DNA of 64,000 bases from contig NW_001865050.1 in the NCBI RefSeq assembly GCF_000002865.3, positions 146,536-210,535 on the forward strand, given 5' to 3'. The stretch is from Monosiga brevicollis MX1 (lineage: Eukaryota > Opisthokonta > Choanoflagellata > Craspedida > Salpingoecidae). How positions within the stretch are numbered: the first letter of the stretch is position 1; each line of letters begins with the position of its first letter. The notes under the pieces were generated by a model that did no database searches, was not told where the DNA came from, and saw only the letters and a list, made by a program, of their open reading frames with translations. Position numbers and translations under genes: made by a program. Of this stretch, positions 28,841 to 38,526 are shown one piece after another.

Positions 28841-28927
28841 TCCTAGGTCTGAAGCGCGCACGCACGCACGCACAGAGGGAGGAGAGGAGGAGGCGATCTC
28901 ATGTTTCGGTGGCAGGGGGTGGCAGCG

Positions 28928-28960
<33 letters not shown>

Positions 28961-29235
28961 CTGCTGGTTGATGTGATAAGGGGGGAGGAGAGGGGTGGGC
29001 TGGGTCGTTTGGGCGTTGGCTGCGGGGATTTGCCGGTGATGATGATGATGATGATCGCAACATCGGAATTGCTTGTTTTGTTGGCGCTCACTTGGGGGTG
29101 TGCGCTCGCCCATAGATTAAAGTGGTTCGGCGATCGCGTTCTCGCACACACGGCGCGCTTTCAGATTGGCCCTCTTGTCCATCTTGCGATCCTCTTGTGG
29201 TGGCGCCTCTTTGTTCATAAGGGCTGACTGGCGTG

Positions 29236-31680
29236 ATGGCTGCCAAACTGTTGGCCATGGCTGGCCTGGTTGGCGCGCTGAGCATGCTGGTGGCCGCTGC
29301 CGATGATGCCACCTACACGGCTGCCGTCTATCAGCACACACGTATCAAGATCAAGGGCAATGCCACCGCCACCAAGCTGGCCAATGTGGGCACATATGCC
29401 CCAGCTGCTGCGGCCGCACGCCAAGCGGGTGCTGACATCATTGTCTTTCCCGAAGTTGGCATTGGTAGCAACGAGATCAGCCGGGCCGAGAACGTGGCTT
29501 TTTGCGAAGACATCCCCGATCCCTCGGCCAACATCACTCCTTGTCTCGAAAACGCGAGCTACTGCGCTGCCCGGTACATCGCCGTTGCTGCATCACCTTG
29601 CGCTCCCCGCGTTCCCATACTTGTTCTGCACACCGTCACACACCGTTCGTGTCCGTAGCCCGGCACTCTGCGAGTTGAGCTGCATTGCCCGCCGAAACCA
29701 GCTGTACATGGTTGTGGGCATGAACGACATCAAGCCCTGCCCCAGCAATGCAACACACTGTCCCAATGACGGCTTGCTGCTCTTCAATACGGCCGTCGTG
29801 TTGGATCGCAACGGTTGGTGCCAGTCGATGCACGGTTCCCCGTGACCCGTGTCACCAGATTGGCTGCCGATGGTGCTGCCAATTTCTGCCAGCCCGCTCA
29901 CACCCGCGCAAGCTGTACAGAGCGCTGGGCTTGAAAACTCGTGGTTTGATTGCTTTTTTTTTTTCTTGACCCCCTTTTCCTACCAAACGCCATCTTAGGT
30001 ACCGTGGTCCAGCGCTACCACAAAAAGCACATCTTCTCGCCCTTCCCCGTCTTTGACGTGCCCACACCGGCCGAGGTCAAGAGCTTCACAACCGAGTACG
30101 TAGCACTGCCCAGGTCATGATGCGCCCATGTGCTGGATTGGACCGCCCTTCTTTATTCTCCCATGCGGACCCCACTACAGCTTTGGCATTACCTTTGGCA
30201 TCTTCATCTGCTTCGACTCGCTCTATCCGGATCCGCCGCTCGAGCTCTACAAGCTGGGCCTCGAACACTTTGTCTTCCCAACATCCTGGGTCAATGTCGC
30301 ACCCCTCCTCACCGCAACACAAATGCAGCAGGTTGGTTTGGACCGCTTGCTGCCAACGACCTGGTGTTCTTTCCCAAATCCCTCTCACCGCCGCCACTGA
30401 AACGGCCCACTAGAGTTGGAGCCGTGCCTTCAACGCCACCCTTCTGGCCAGCAACACGGGAGCTATCAGCACCAGTGGCAGTGGTATCTACCAGTGGTAT
30501 GTGTGGTGTCTTTGGATCGCGCTCGACTGGATGACCCCAGCTCCTTCTCACCCGGATGTTTGCACTACCCCAGCGGCAACCCGCTAGTAACCTACTTCAA
30601 CGCCTCTGGCTCAGATGCTTCCGACAGCCGCCTGCTCGTGGCACAAGTGCCCAAGCAGGGCTGCCGTGGTAACAACGTGAGCCCGTCATCCTTTGCACCA
30701 CAGCCCGTGCCACGCCTCGCAGCGAATGCGGTCAACGACCAAGTCAACGACCAAGCCAACGACCAAGCCAACGATAATTGCGGGCGTGTCGGAGTCGACA
30801 AGTGCAGCTGCGATCTCGTCACCATGCAGCCCGGCGCCAAGTGAGCCTACGCGTGCGACGGGATCCAATGCTACCATCCTTGTCATGCCTGCCTTTCACA
30901 AGAGGTTGCTCATCGTTGGGGAATTTCCCCTGGATTCGATAGGGGACACCTCTCGGCCACGTTCGGTAACCTGCACTGCGAGGCAACATATGAGTTTGCC
31001 GAGAACCAGACCGCCAGGTGAGTGGGCAGTTTGCACGCGTTCCTTGTCAGAAATGGCCGCTGTATTTCGAGATTTCATGAATTGCTCGTCAAACTGATTT
31101 TTTAGTGGGGAATTGTTTGGCTTGCTGGTCTACTCGGGCACCGAGTGGTTCATCGAAGCCCTTCCGGTTCAGTACTGTGCCTTTGTCAAGTGTGCCAGTC
31201 CAACGGCCTGCGCCATCGCTGACGTGAACGACAACCCGGTGCTATACTTTTCAGACAGCTGGGTTCAGTCCGTCAGCATTTCTGGTGCGTCTTGTACCCA
31301 TTCTCCACCTTCTTACGCTTTGACCTCGCTCCAGCTTTGAAGCTTCGCCTGCCTGGCCAAAGGCATCGTTGACTTTACACGTTGCTCGTTCGGCTGTGCA
31401 GGCAACTTTACCTCAAACATAGAGCAGCAGTTTCCGCTCCTCATTCAAACGGGGGCCCAGGTGATGGCCCGCGATGCGGCATACCAGAGTGGGAACACGC
31501 TGGCCTCAGAACCCGCCTCGAGTCAGTCCCCTTTCCGCTGTTGCGTTTCAATGTTCGGCCTTTTGCTATCTATGCTGCTTTTCCTAACGGCGAGATGCGC
31601 GGCGTCTAGGTGCCTGGCCGGCGCAGCTCTTGCATGCCGCAATCCTGGGTCGGGTCTGGAATCAAACATCGACAGCTTAA
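29236..31680 (+). CDS. secreted vanin/biotinidase-type amidohydrolase
   Basis: Nitrilase-superfamily member of 522 residues in ten exons: 29236-29573, 29659-29813, 29999-30095, 30181-30331, 30414-30496, 30541-30840, 30943-31017, 31106-31284, 31402-31521, 31610-31680. Residues 1-21 are a signal peptide (LLAMAGLVGALSMLVAAA). The catalytic triad is complete: Glu in IIVFPEVG, Lys in RYHKKHIF, Cys in GIFICFD. Flanking motifs IARRNQLYMVV, FPTSWVNVAP and GSGIYQ are vanin-like. A Cys-rich beta-type C-terminal domain follows (CGRVGVDKCSCDL, YCAFVKCASPTAC), as in vanins and biotinidase. Those enzymes cleave pantetheine or biocytin; the substrate here is not decidable. Exon 6 carries a 12-bp tandem repeat at 30731-30778 encoding [VA]NDQ. 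No C-terminal GPI signal was seen. Confidence 0.9.
30731..30778 (+). repeat. 12-bp tandem repeat within coding sequence
   Basis: Four near-identical 12-mers encoding VNDQ/ANDQ units just before the Cys-rich domain of the vanin-like enzyme. Copy number can change without breaking frame. Confidence 0.9.
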
Positions 31681-31862
31681 TGCCTACTGCTGTCATTCGT
31701 GTGCCCATCCCGTTGTGATCCACTGATACTCTTGTCTCGTGCGGGCTTGGTGCGCCGTTGTCTTCCTTTTCTGCAATTTGATTTTCAATTTGTCGTCTTT
31801 GATCATGCGTGCGGAGTGCGCAGCATGCCGGCGTCACATGTCCACGGCCGTGGGGCCGAGTG

Positions 31863-32909
31863 TCAAGGAGCCAAACTACGAGGCAGGGAGAAAGGCAGCC
31901 AGGTGATCGCAAAAGGCAGAGGGGCCTCAAACTCTGGGTAATGACCACATCCAGCTCGAGGCGCACAGCTCATGGCTAGACGCTGGTTCGCTGCTTTGGT
32001 GACTGGGTCGGCAAGGCCCCAGAGAATGAGGACGGGAAGCGTCTTGGGGAAGGGTGGCGGTGGCTTCGCCGCTAGACTGGCAGCAAATTGTTGCAGATGG
32101 CTGGCGAGGCAATAACAGCCGCGTTCCTGGAGTCGGAAATCCGCGCGTAGCGTAAGGCGCTTGCGCAGCATGTCATCAACGACGGTGTGATGAAACCAGA
32201 GATCCAAGAGGGCATGTCGATTGGTGTAGTTGAGGATTTGTCCAACGATGGGCTGGCGCAGCCAGTTGTGCTTATCGCGGGCGGCCAACCAAGCGAGGTG
32301 CTGTTTGAGATTGGGGGCTTGCCATGCAATGACCCGGGCGATAATGTCGGGTTGCAGGGCGACGACTTGCTGGGCCACAAAAACGTGGCAACCACCAAAG
32401 GCAAGGACAAACTGGTCATGGCCATCCGTGTTGCTAATGTGCTCAAGCATGGCCAGGCAGTCCTCGGCTCTGGCGCGCAGCGTAAAGTCAAAGGCCTGGC
32501 CGGGGGCGGCCAGGCCCACGCCACGTGGCTCAAAAGCAATGACATCTCGACCCAGCGTGGTGAGCGGTGGCGCGGGAAGACCCTGCTGGGGCGTCAAAAG
32601 TTCTTGAACAAAGTTTTCTAGAACGTTGGGGCCGTCCATGCAAAACACGAGGGGTGGCAGCGTCAAGTCGACGACGCCGGTGTCTGGTAGCTGAGAGAGC
32701 TGCACATAGCGGAGCTGGCCGCCCTTTGGGCGTGGCAGGAGGGTGCCGATGTTGTCCGAGGGTGTTTGTTTGGGCTGACCCATGAACCAGCCATCGAGGC
32801 GGGTGGCCCAGCGGCGGCGCCCCTTGCGTCCGGCGTACAAAAGAACGGAGAGGACGATTATAAAGGCGGTGAGCGCCAGCAAGAAGACGAGAACATCAGT
32901 CGAGATCAT
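31863..32909 (-). CDS. membrane-anchored alpha/beta-hydrolase, nucleophile apparently lost
   Basis: Intronless ORF of 348 residues. Residues 4-25 form an N-terminal membrane anchor (VLVFLLALTAFIIVLSVLLY) followed by RKGRRR. An alpha/beta-hydrolase fold follows: oxyanion/strand-3 region PLVFCMDGPNVLENF, DVIAFEPRGVG, an elbow reading LAFGGCHVF, acid residue in ILWGLADPVTK, and histidine in CGHYPEFEAP. In active relatives the elbow is GxSxG; here the serine position is glycine, unless the nearby cysteine serves. The acid and histidine are kept, so it may be a pseudoenzyme or use a shifted Cys. Its ATG overlaps the stop of the small ORF upstream (ATGA). The substrate cannot be inferred. Confidence 0.8.
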   Translation of the reverse strand: MISTDVLVFLLALTAFIIVLSVLLYAGRKGRRRWATRLDGWFMGQPKQTPSDNIGTLLPRPKGGQLRYVQLSQLPDTGVVDLTLPPLVFCMDGPNVLENFVQELLTPQQGLPAPPLTTLGRDVIAFEPRGVGLAAPGQAFDFTLRARAEDCLAMLEHISNTDGHDQFVLAFGGCHVFVAQQVVALQPDIIARVIAWQAPNLKQHLAWLAARDKHNWLRQPIVGQILNYTNRHALLDLWFHHTVVDDMLRKRLTLRADFRLQERGCYCLASHLQQFAASLAAKPPPPFPKTLPVLILWGLADPVTKAANQRLAMSCAPRAGCGHYPEFEAPLPFAITWLPFSLPRSLAP

Positions 32910-33318
32910 GCTGCTTGGTGGTCGCGGGTATCACTGGGCGGTGCAAGAAAGGGTTGGTTGGAAGTTGCAGCGCTGTGAAGCGCCAGCAGCTGTTGTTCCT
33001 CGCGCTATAGGAGCAAAAAGGAGGTGTGGGGGGTGGGTTGGTTTTGAAATCCCAGAGCGTGAGGCGGGCAGCTGGGTGCTCGTGCTCGTGGAGGCGAGGG
33101 CGAGGGCGAGGGTGAGGAGGTACCTGGAGGATCTCGAGCTGATCAAGGACCTGTTTTTGGAGTGCCTTGAGAACAAAGGTTTCTTGCTGAATCTCAGACT
33201 TGAGGGCCGAGGCACTGCCAGTGGCCAGGCTCAAGCTAGAAAGCCAAAATAAGTAGGAGGCAGAAGCCGAGGAGGAGGAGGAGGAGGACGAAGGGCGTAG
33301 CGCATGAGCGGCGCGTCT
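32906..33318 (-). CDS. small coiled-coil ORF overlapping the hydrolase start, 5' end unresolved
   Basis: Two exons are visible: one ending at 33124 (5' limit uncertain, about 33318) and 33004-32906. The reading gives a Ser-rich segment, a hydrophobic stretch (YLFWLSSLSLATGSASA), then a heptad-like helix (EIQQETFVLKALQKQVLDQL joined to REEQQLLALHS) and a Pro-rich end. No in-frame ATG occurs in the first exon, so an upstream exon or another start must exist. The 33124/33004 junction is GT-AG and in phase. It is the shape of a small mitochondrial or membrane-anchored peptide, but no family is recognised. Its TGA at 32908-32906 overlaps the hydrolase ATG. Confidence 0.45.
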
Positions 33319-33559
33319 CAAAGCTCTGGCTGGAACCTTCAGGGGTCAAGCAGCAATAGCAAGATACGAACATGTTTTGCTCTTCCTCAGGTAGAAGATT
33401 GGCCATCGAGCCGAAGCCGCTGCCAACGTGACCCCCGACACACGATCTATCCCCGCGCAACTTGCCTTGCTCCCTGTAAGCACCCCCAGAGAAGAAGAAG
33501 GAGGAGGAGGAGGAGGAGGGAGCGCTTCCGTCAACAATTTTTGAGAAATACGCAAAAGG

Positions 33560-33756
<197 letters not shown>

Positions 33757-33802
33757 CTTTGATTTTCCAGTCTCTCTTGGGTCTGTTCATCTCATCTTGA
33801 CC

Positions 33803-33914
33803 TGCCCGCCTGCCTGCCTGTCTGCCTGCCTGCCTGCCTGCCTGTGCCTGGCTGTGTGCGTGCGTGTGGCGTGCATATGTGCCTGCCTGCCTGGCTGTGT
33901 GCGTGCGTGTGGCG
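33803..33914. repeat. CCTG tetranucleotide repeat with a 26-bp direct duplication
   Basis: Imperfect CCTG units from 33803. The 26-bp stretch at 33846-33871 recurs exactly at 33889-33914, 43 bp apart, a recent local duplication. Confidence 0.85.
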
Positions 33915-34023
33915 CTCTCGCTTACTCTCAGTTTGTCGCTCATGTGTGTGTACCTGCTCGGTCTCGCCGTGTGTCAGGAGCAGCAGGATGGGCGGGGGTG
34001 AAGCAGGCGGGGCGGGGGCGGGG

Positions 34024-34932
34024 ATGGTGCCGGTGTATCGGAATGGATGGATGCAGCATTTGCGGTTAATGTCACGGTTCAAGTTGGCGCAGGTGGCGGC
34101 GATGGCGGTGTGTGTGCCGGCGTTGCCCCACGCGTTGCAGGAGGGCTTGATGAGCACGGGCGAGGCGACTTTGGCGCTTGGGGGCTTGGGCGGGTCCTCG
34201 GCCATTCTCGTGGCTGCCAGCCTCTTTGCCCAGCGTATCATTGGCCAGTTGGCCGTCAACCCCACGACGCAAACGGTACGGTACGGCGCTCTGACGAAGA
34301 TTGTCCCAATGCGCAGACGTTTCTGGTCCCCCATCGTGCCTTGTGTGAGCACCCAGTTGGACTTGGGGCAAGGGAGGGGGGTGGGGGGGGGACATGAATG
34401 TGATTTAGCGTCTCAATTGCTGGGGCAGAAGGAATTCCCGCTTGGCATGCTCAATGAGGAGGGCATCACGCGGGCAGCGCAGAAAGGGCGAGCGATATGC
34501 ACAAAGGCCTGTGTACCCGAGGTGGTCGAGACGGGAGCAAAAGGGCTGTTTGTCCTTTCAAGCTCTGATGTATTTTATTTATAAACTGTTTTTTTTTTTG
34601 TTTTTTTTTCCAACCGAAGCCTTGGTGCCCGCTCATGGGACGACCGTGCCCGCGCCTATCCTCGGCAGGTGCGGATATCGCGACTCTCGTTCTGGGGTCG
34701 ACGAGTTGATGAGGAGCTACCAGTGAGTGCAATTTTGCCGCCCTTCCGCCAGCTCACGGCCCCCGAGGAGGCAAGCTTGCGTGACCGGGCGTTGCTTGAG
34801 GTGCCCGTCTACAGGCCCAAGGGCAAGGGCCAGCAGGTTGACGTGCTTCTCCTGAGCCTCCGCTATGGAGCCCAGGTTCAGGACTCGGTCCGGCTCGAGG
34901 CGCTTCTGCGAGGCTCTCCCTTGCCTCAATGA
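34024..34932 (+). CDS. TMEM186: TMEM186-like inner-membrane complex I assembly factor
   Basis: Two exons, 34024-34275 and 34669-34932 (171 residues; an in-frame ATG at 33988 would add 12). TMEM186 belongs to the mitochondrial complex I assembly (MCIA) group. Matching landmarks: PVYRNGWMQHLRLMSRFKLAQ at the start of the core (related proteins have a VLSRIK-like segment), two membrane helices (about 22-38 and 50-66), FAQRIIGQLAVN, and after the intron VRISRLSFWGRRVDEELPVS, the most diagnostic stretch. VDVLLLSLRYG near the end matches the YLTLRYG-like element. The donor is ACG|GTACGG. N-terminal targeting sequence may lie in an unseen upstream exon. It converges with the PET117-like gene. Confidence 0.85.
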
Positions 34933-35047
34933 TATAGAATGATGATAATTGATCTAGCAAGCCGGGCTGCATGTGGTTGGGAAGTGTTTTTTGCACCGTC
35001 AAGGCTTGGACGCCGTTGCCGGCTGGACGCCGTTGCCGGCTGAACGC
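34933..35047. other. very short convergent spacer
   Basis: Only 115 bp between two convergent stops; it contains a duplicated GGACGCCGTTGCCGGCT element (35009-35042). 3' UTRs of the two genes almost certainly overlap. Confidence 0.6.
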
Positions 35048-35375
35048 TTAGGACTGGCGACGCTCGCCTATGATGAATGAAAGGGGCGGGGAGGGTGGGG
35101 CGCAGGCCAGGCCCGAGGGGTGAGCTAGAGGGCGAAGAAGCAGTGGCAAGGCTTTGAAGAATGCATCGCCAAAGCGCAGCCGAGTCCGTACCGATAGGAG
35201 GCAGTGTTCCAGTCGATGCCTGAGGGTGTTGCTCCTGCATCTCGTCCCGAATCGCGCGCAGGTCGCTGACGCGTTGGGAAAAGTGTGTGACAGCATGGGT
35301 GATCACCCCCGCCGCAAACAGGGCCGTCAATACCCATGCCGCCGCTGGCGGTTTGGGCCGTGGTCCCCGCTCCAT
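35048..35375 (-). CDS. small single-span protein, possibly PET117-like
   Basis: Two exons, 35375-35192 and 35067-35048, give 67 residues. After a basic Pro-rich start come one membrane helix (AAAWVLTALFAAGVITHAV), then HFSQRVSDLRAIRDEMQEQH, a short charged helix, and a flexible tail. PET117, a cytochrome c oxidase assembly factor, has the same plan: one N-terminal span ending in a VH-like motif, a Gln-containing linker, then an R-D-x-E/R helix. The match rests on short motifs only. Another tiny inner-membrane protein is possible. The second exon is only 20 nt (GERRQS and stop). Confidence 0.4.
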
Positions 35376-35808
<433 letters not shown>

Positions 35809-38233
35809 ATGGACTCGGAGGAGTCTGACCGGTGCGTCGCTCGGTCCTGTATTGTAATGCTTTGAATCACACACACTCTCTCTCTTTCGCTTGTCTGTGT
35901 CGTGCCGGGTGTCGCTGATGGGCTCGCGGCTCTCACTCAACGACTTGCGATAGCTACGACTCTGATGCCATTGGTTCGGAAGAGGAAGCCGAAGCGTTTA
36001 GTGCACTGCACCATGCCCCCTCGGCCCCCAACAGCCCGGCCACCCCGGCCTTTTCCCGGCCCCGCAGTGCGCCAGCCAGCCTAAGAAACGCAGCCTCCCC
36101 TTTCATGGGCTCCCTCGTGTACGTGTCCGGTTGGACTTTGTTCTCAGGCTCGAGCCTGCTCACATGAGCATGCCCCACCCACATTCCCACATTCTTTTGA
36201 CCCCCTTTGCCAGCCGCATCTCCTTCTTCCCATCTTTTGCGCTCAGTTACCGCTTTGCCATGGATTTCCAGATTGCCCAATGCTGAATTGGATGGCGGCG
36301 AGCTGATGGGCGGAGCCCACCTACTGACCCCAGACAATGACGATCCTGCACACCCGCCCTGGTCCTCTGATGAGGCACCGACCTCAAAACACAACGTCCT
36401 CGAGCAAGAAGACGACAACGAAGTATGTCTGGCACATGGCGCTGGCCTCGGCTCGAGCTTGGCAGCCCGCGAATTCAATTTTATCCAGCCGATAGAGAGC
36501 TCCACTCGCCGTTTTTCCCCCACCGTGGCACCGTCTCCCTCACAGTGTGCCAATTTGATTCGCTGGTAGGATGCCCACATTTTTACCTCCAACGTCAAAC
36601 CCTCTCGATATTACGGAGCCAAGAGCATGGACAGCGTGCGCTGTTACGCTTGCCAGGCCACGGGCCATCTTGTTCGCGATTGCCCCAAGAAGCTCGATGT
36701 ACGGCCTCACACACCAACCAAGCCTCACACCACGTAGCGCTTACTCCGCCTCATTTCCTGCCTCGTCTTTTGAACAGAGCATGGGTTGTCGCCAGTGTGG
36801 TTACTACGACCATCTGCGTGCCGATTGTCCCCAAATTCTCTGCAACCGCTGCTTGCTCGTGGGCCACACACAAAAAGTACGTCCTTCCCATTCAGCCCCG
36901 GGATGTCTTTGTTTTGTTTTGCTTTTTTTTCCTGCTCGGCGCTTGCTCCAACGATACGTCACTCGTGAAAGCTCGCCAAACCACTTGACCACACATACCT
37001 CACTCCCCCACTTGCTTTCGTAGAATTGCCACGTTCGGCTAGAGCGTAGCATCCGTGAAACTTGTGACCGCTGCCACACCCCTGGACATACCGTTGTTGT
37101 ATGTGTCCAATGCCTGTGCAAGGTGATCTTTCTTGTCAAAGTGGCAGGCCCTCACGCGGATGGCACCTCTTCTGGCACAGGTCTGCTCCGATCTCTGGCG
37201 CCAGTACGCCAATGTCACGGTAGGAGCTAGCAAGCCGGGCGTGCTGCCAAATACTTTTCTTTCACTCCCTCTCATGTCCCGCTGTTCATTCTTCCTCGTG
37301 TCGGTGCTCTTATGCAGTCCGACGAGGTGGCGCCCCGGGCACAGCGTCCTCAGTTTAGAGACGGCGAGTCTTATTGTTGCAATTGTGGCCGCACCGGCCA
37401 TTGGCATCACGAATGTCCCAAGCACCGCTACCTTCACGATTGGCCCATGTCCCCGATTGTTGTCAACTTTGATCGCCTCCCCAGGTGGGTCCCAGGGTGC
37501 TGGCATCGAGGTTTCTAGGCATGCGATCCCCCCCCCCGCCATCCACCCGTTCCCGCTGACCATTGCAATCGGTTTATCATCTATTAGTAACCCCGGATCC
37601 GGCTCAGGCTATGCCCGTGACCCCAATCGTCACAGCAAGCCTAAAAAGCGACTGGCCCATGACAGTGAGCGCGAGGAACCGCACAGTCACAAGAGAGCCA
37701 AGCGTCAGACTGATGCGGCACCATTTCAGTCCGGACACGAGACACAGACCGTGCGCAACAGCACCAAAGAGCACAAAAAGTCACGCCATCATGACAAACC
37801 CGACAAGAAGCACAAGCACATCAAATCCGATAAGCCGCACAAGTCGCACAAATCTGACAAGACTGCCAAGACCCCCAAGGCCGAGAAATCAAGCAAACCA
37901 GGCAAACCCGACAAGAAATCAAGCAAACCAGGCAAACCCGACAAGAAATCAAGCAAACCAAGCAAACCCGACAAGAAACCTGGCAAACCGAGTAAACCTG
38001 AGAAGAAACCTGGCAAACCGAACAACAGGTCGAAGCACGACTCGCCAAAGACCAAGGCTTCTGCCTCAGCCCCGGCATCTCGCAAGCCATCGCCGAAACG
38101 CAATGGCGATTCGAACAAAGCTAAATTCCATGCCAAGCCCAAGAAAGGCTTCAAGCACGACAAGTCTAAAGCCAGGAAGAAAAACGGCGGCAAGGCCCAT
38201 CTTGGCGGTGGTGGTTTTAGCAAGGCTCAGTGA
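35809..38233 (+). CDS. ZCCHC7: ZCCHC7/AIR-type zinc-knuckle protein (TRAMP subunit)
   Basis: RNA-binding subunit of the TRAMP polyadenylation complex, which marks nuclear RNAs for exosome decay. Nine exons: 35809-35831, 35954-36118, 36272-36422, 36570-36698, 36778-36876, 37024-37098, 37181-37219, 37318-37484, 37588-38233 (497 residues). After an acidic, Ser/Pro-rich N-terminus come consecutive zinc knuckles: CYACQATGHLVRDC, CRQCGYYDHLRADC, CNRCLLVGH..NC, CDRCHTPGH..VC and CCNCGRTGHWHHEC. CSDLWRQY and DWPMSPIVVNFD after the last knuckles match the AIR/ZCCHC7 poly(A)-polymerase-binding region. The last 200 residues are Lys-rich with KSSKPGKPDK repeats, likely RNA-binding or nucleolar. Confidence 0.92.
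37886..38005 (+). repeat. 30-bp tandem repeat in the Lys-rich tail
   Basis: Three nearly perfect 30-bp units (37886-37975) and one diverged unit encode a ten-residue SKPGKPDKKS-type repeat in the ZCCHC7 homologue. Copy number should vary between strains. Confidence 0.9.
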
Positions 38234-38526
38234 GGCTTTCATGGTGGCCATGAGCAGACTTGATTTGTGCAGCTGGCATGTTTTGCATCTCGGCTACTCG
38301 ATTGAAGGCACAGCTTATTTCGACACCAGTGCCTCTCTTGCGCACTATCCGATTGTGGAGGCGGGCGCAGGTTTTCAGCCTTTGGGATTGCGAGTTTTCG
38401 TGTATTTCTTTGTGTGTCCTTGTTTTCTTTTTCATCTCTCATACATCAGAGGGCCTAGTCGGGTCCGGCCGGGGTGGCCGGCGGTTGGCAATCAGCAGCG
38501 GAATGGCTATGCGCCCTCATGCCCCC
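38234..38526. other. convergent spacer, ZCCHC7 / ALG9
   Basis: 293 bp between two convergent stops with a T-rich stretch at 38400-38440. No gene seen. Confidence 0.6.

Larger units (their letters stand above)
28117..29235. promoter_or_regulatory. divergent promoter, auxilin / vanin-like, microsatellite-filled
   Basis: About 1.1 kb between two divergent starts. It contains a CGATGCTG-type repeat (28215-28260), GA/GACA tracts, a GT tract, a smaller GT run (28930-28952) and (GAT)n at 29037-29054. Promoter elements could not be resolved. Confidence 0.5.

Noticed and set aside
30677-30703. A 27-bp GT-AG intron in the vanin-like gene
   Set aside because: Too short to be spliced and a multiple of three. 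Reading straight through keeps the frame, so it is treated as coding.
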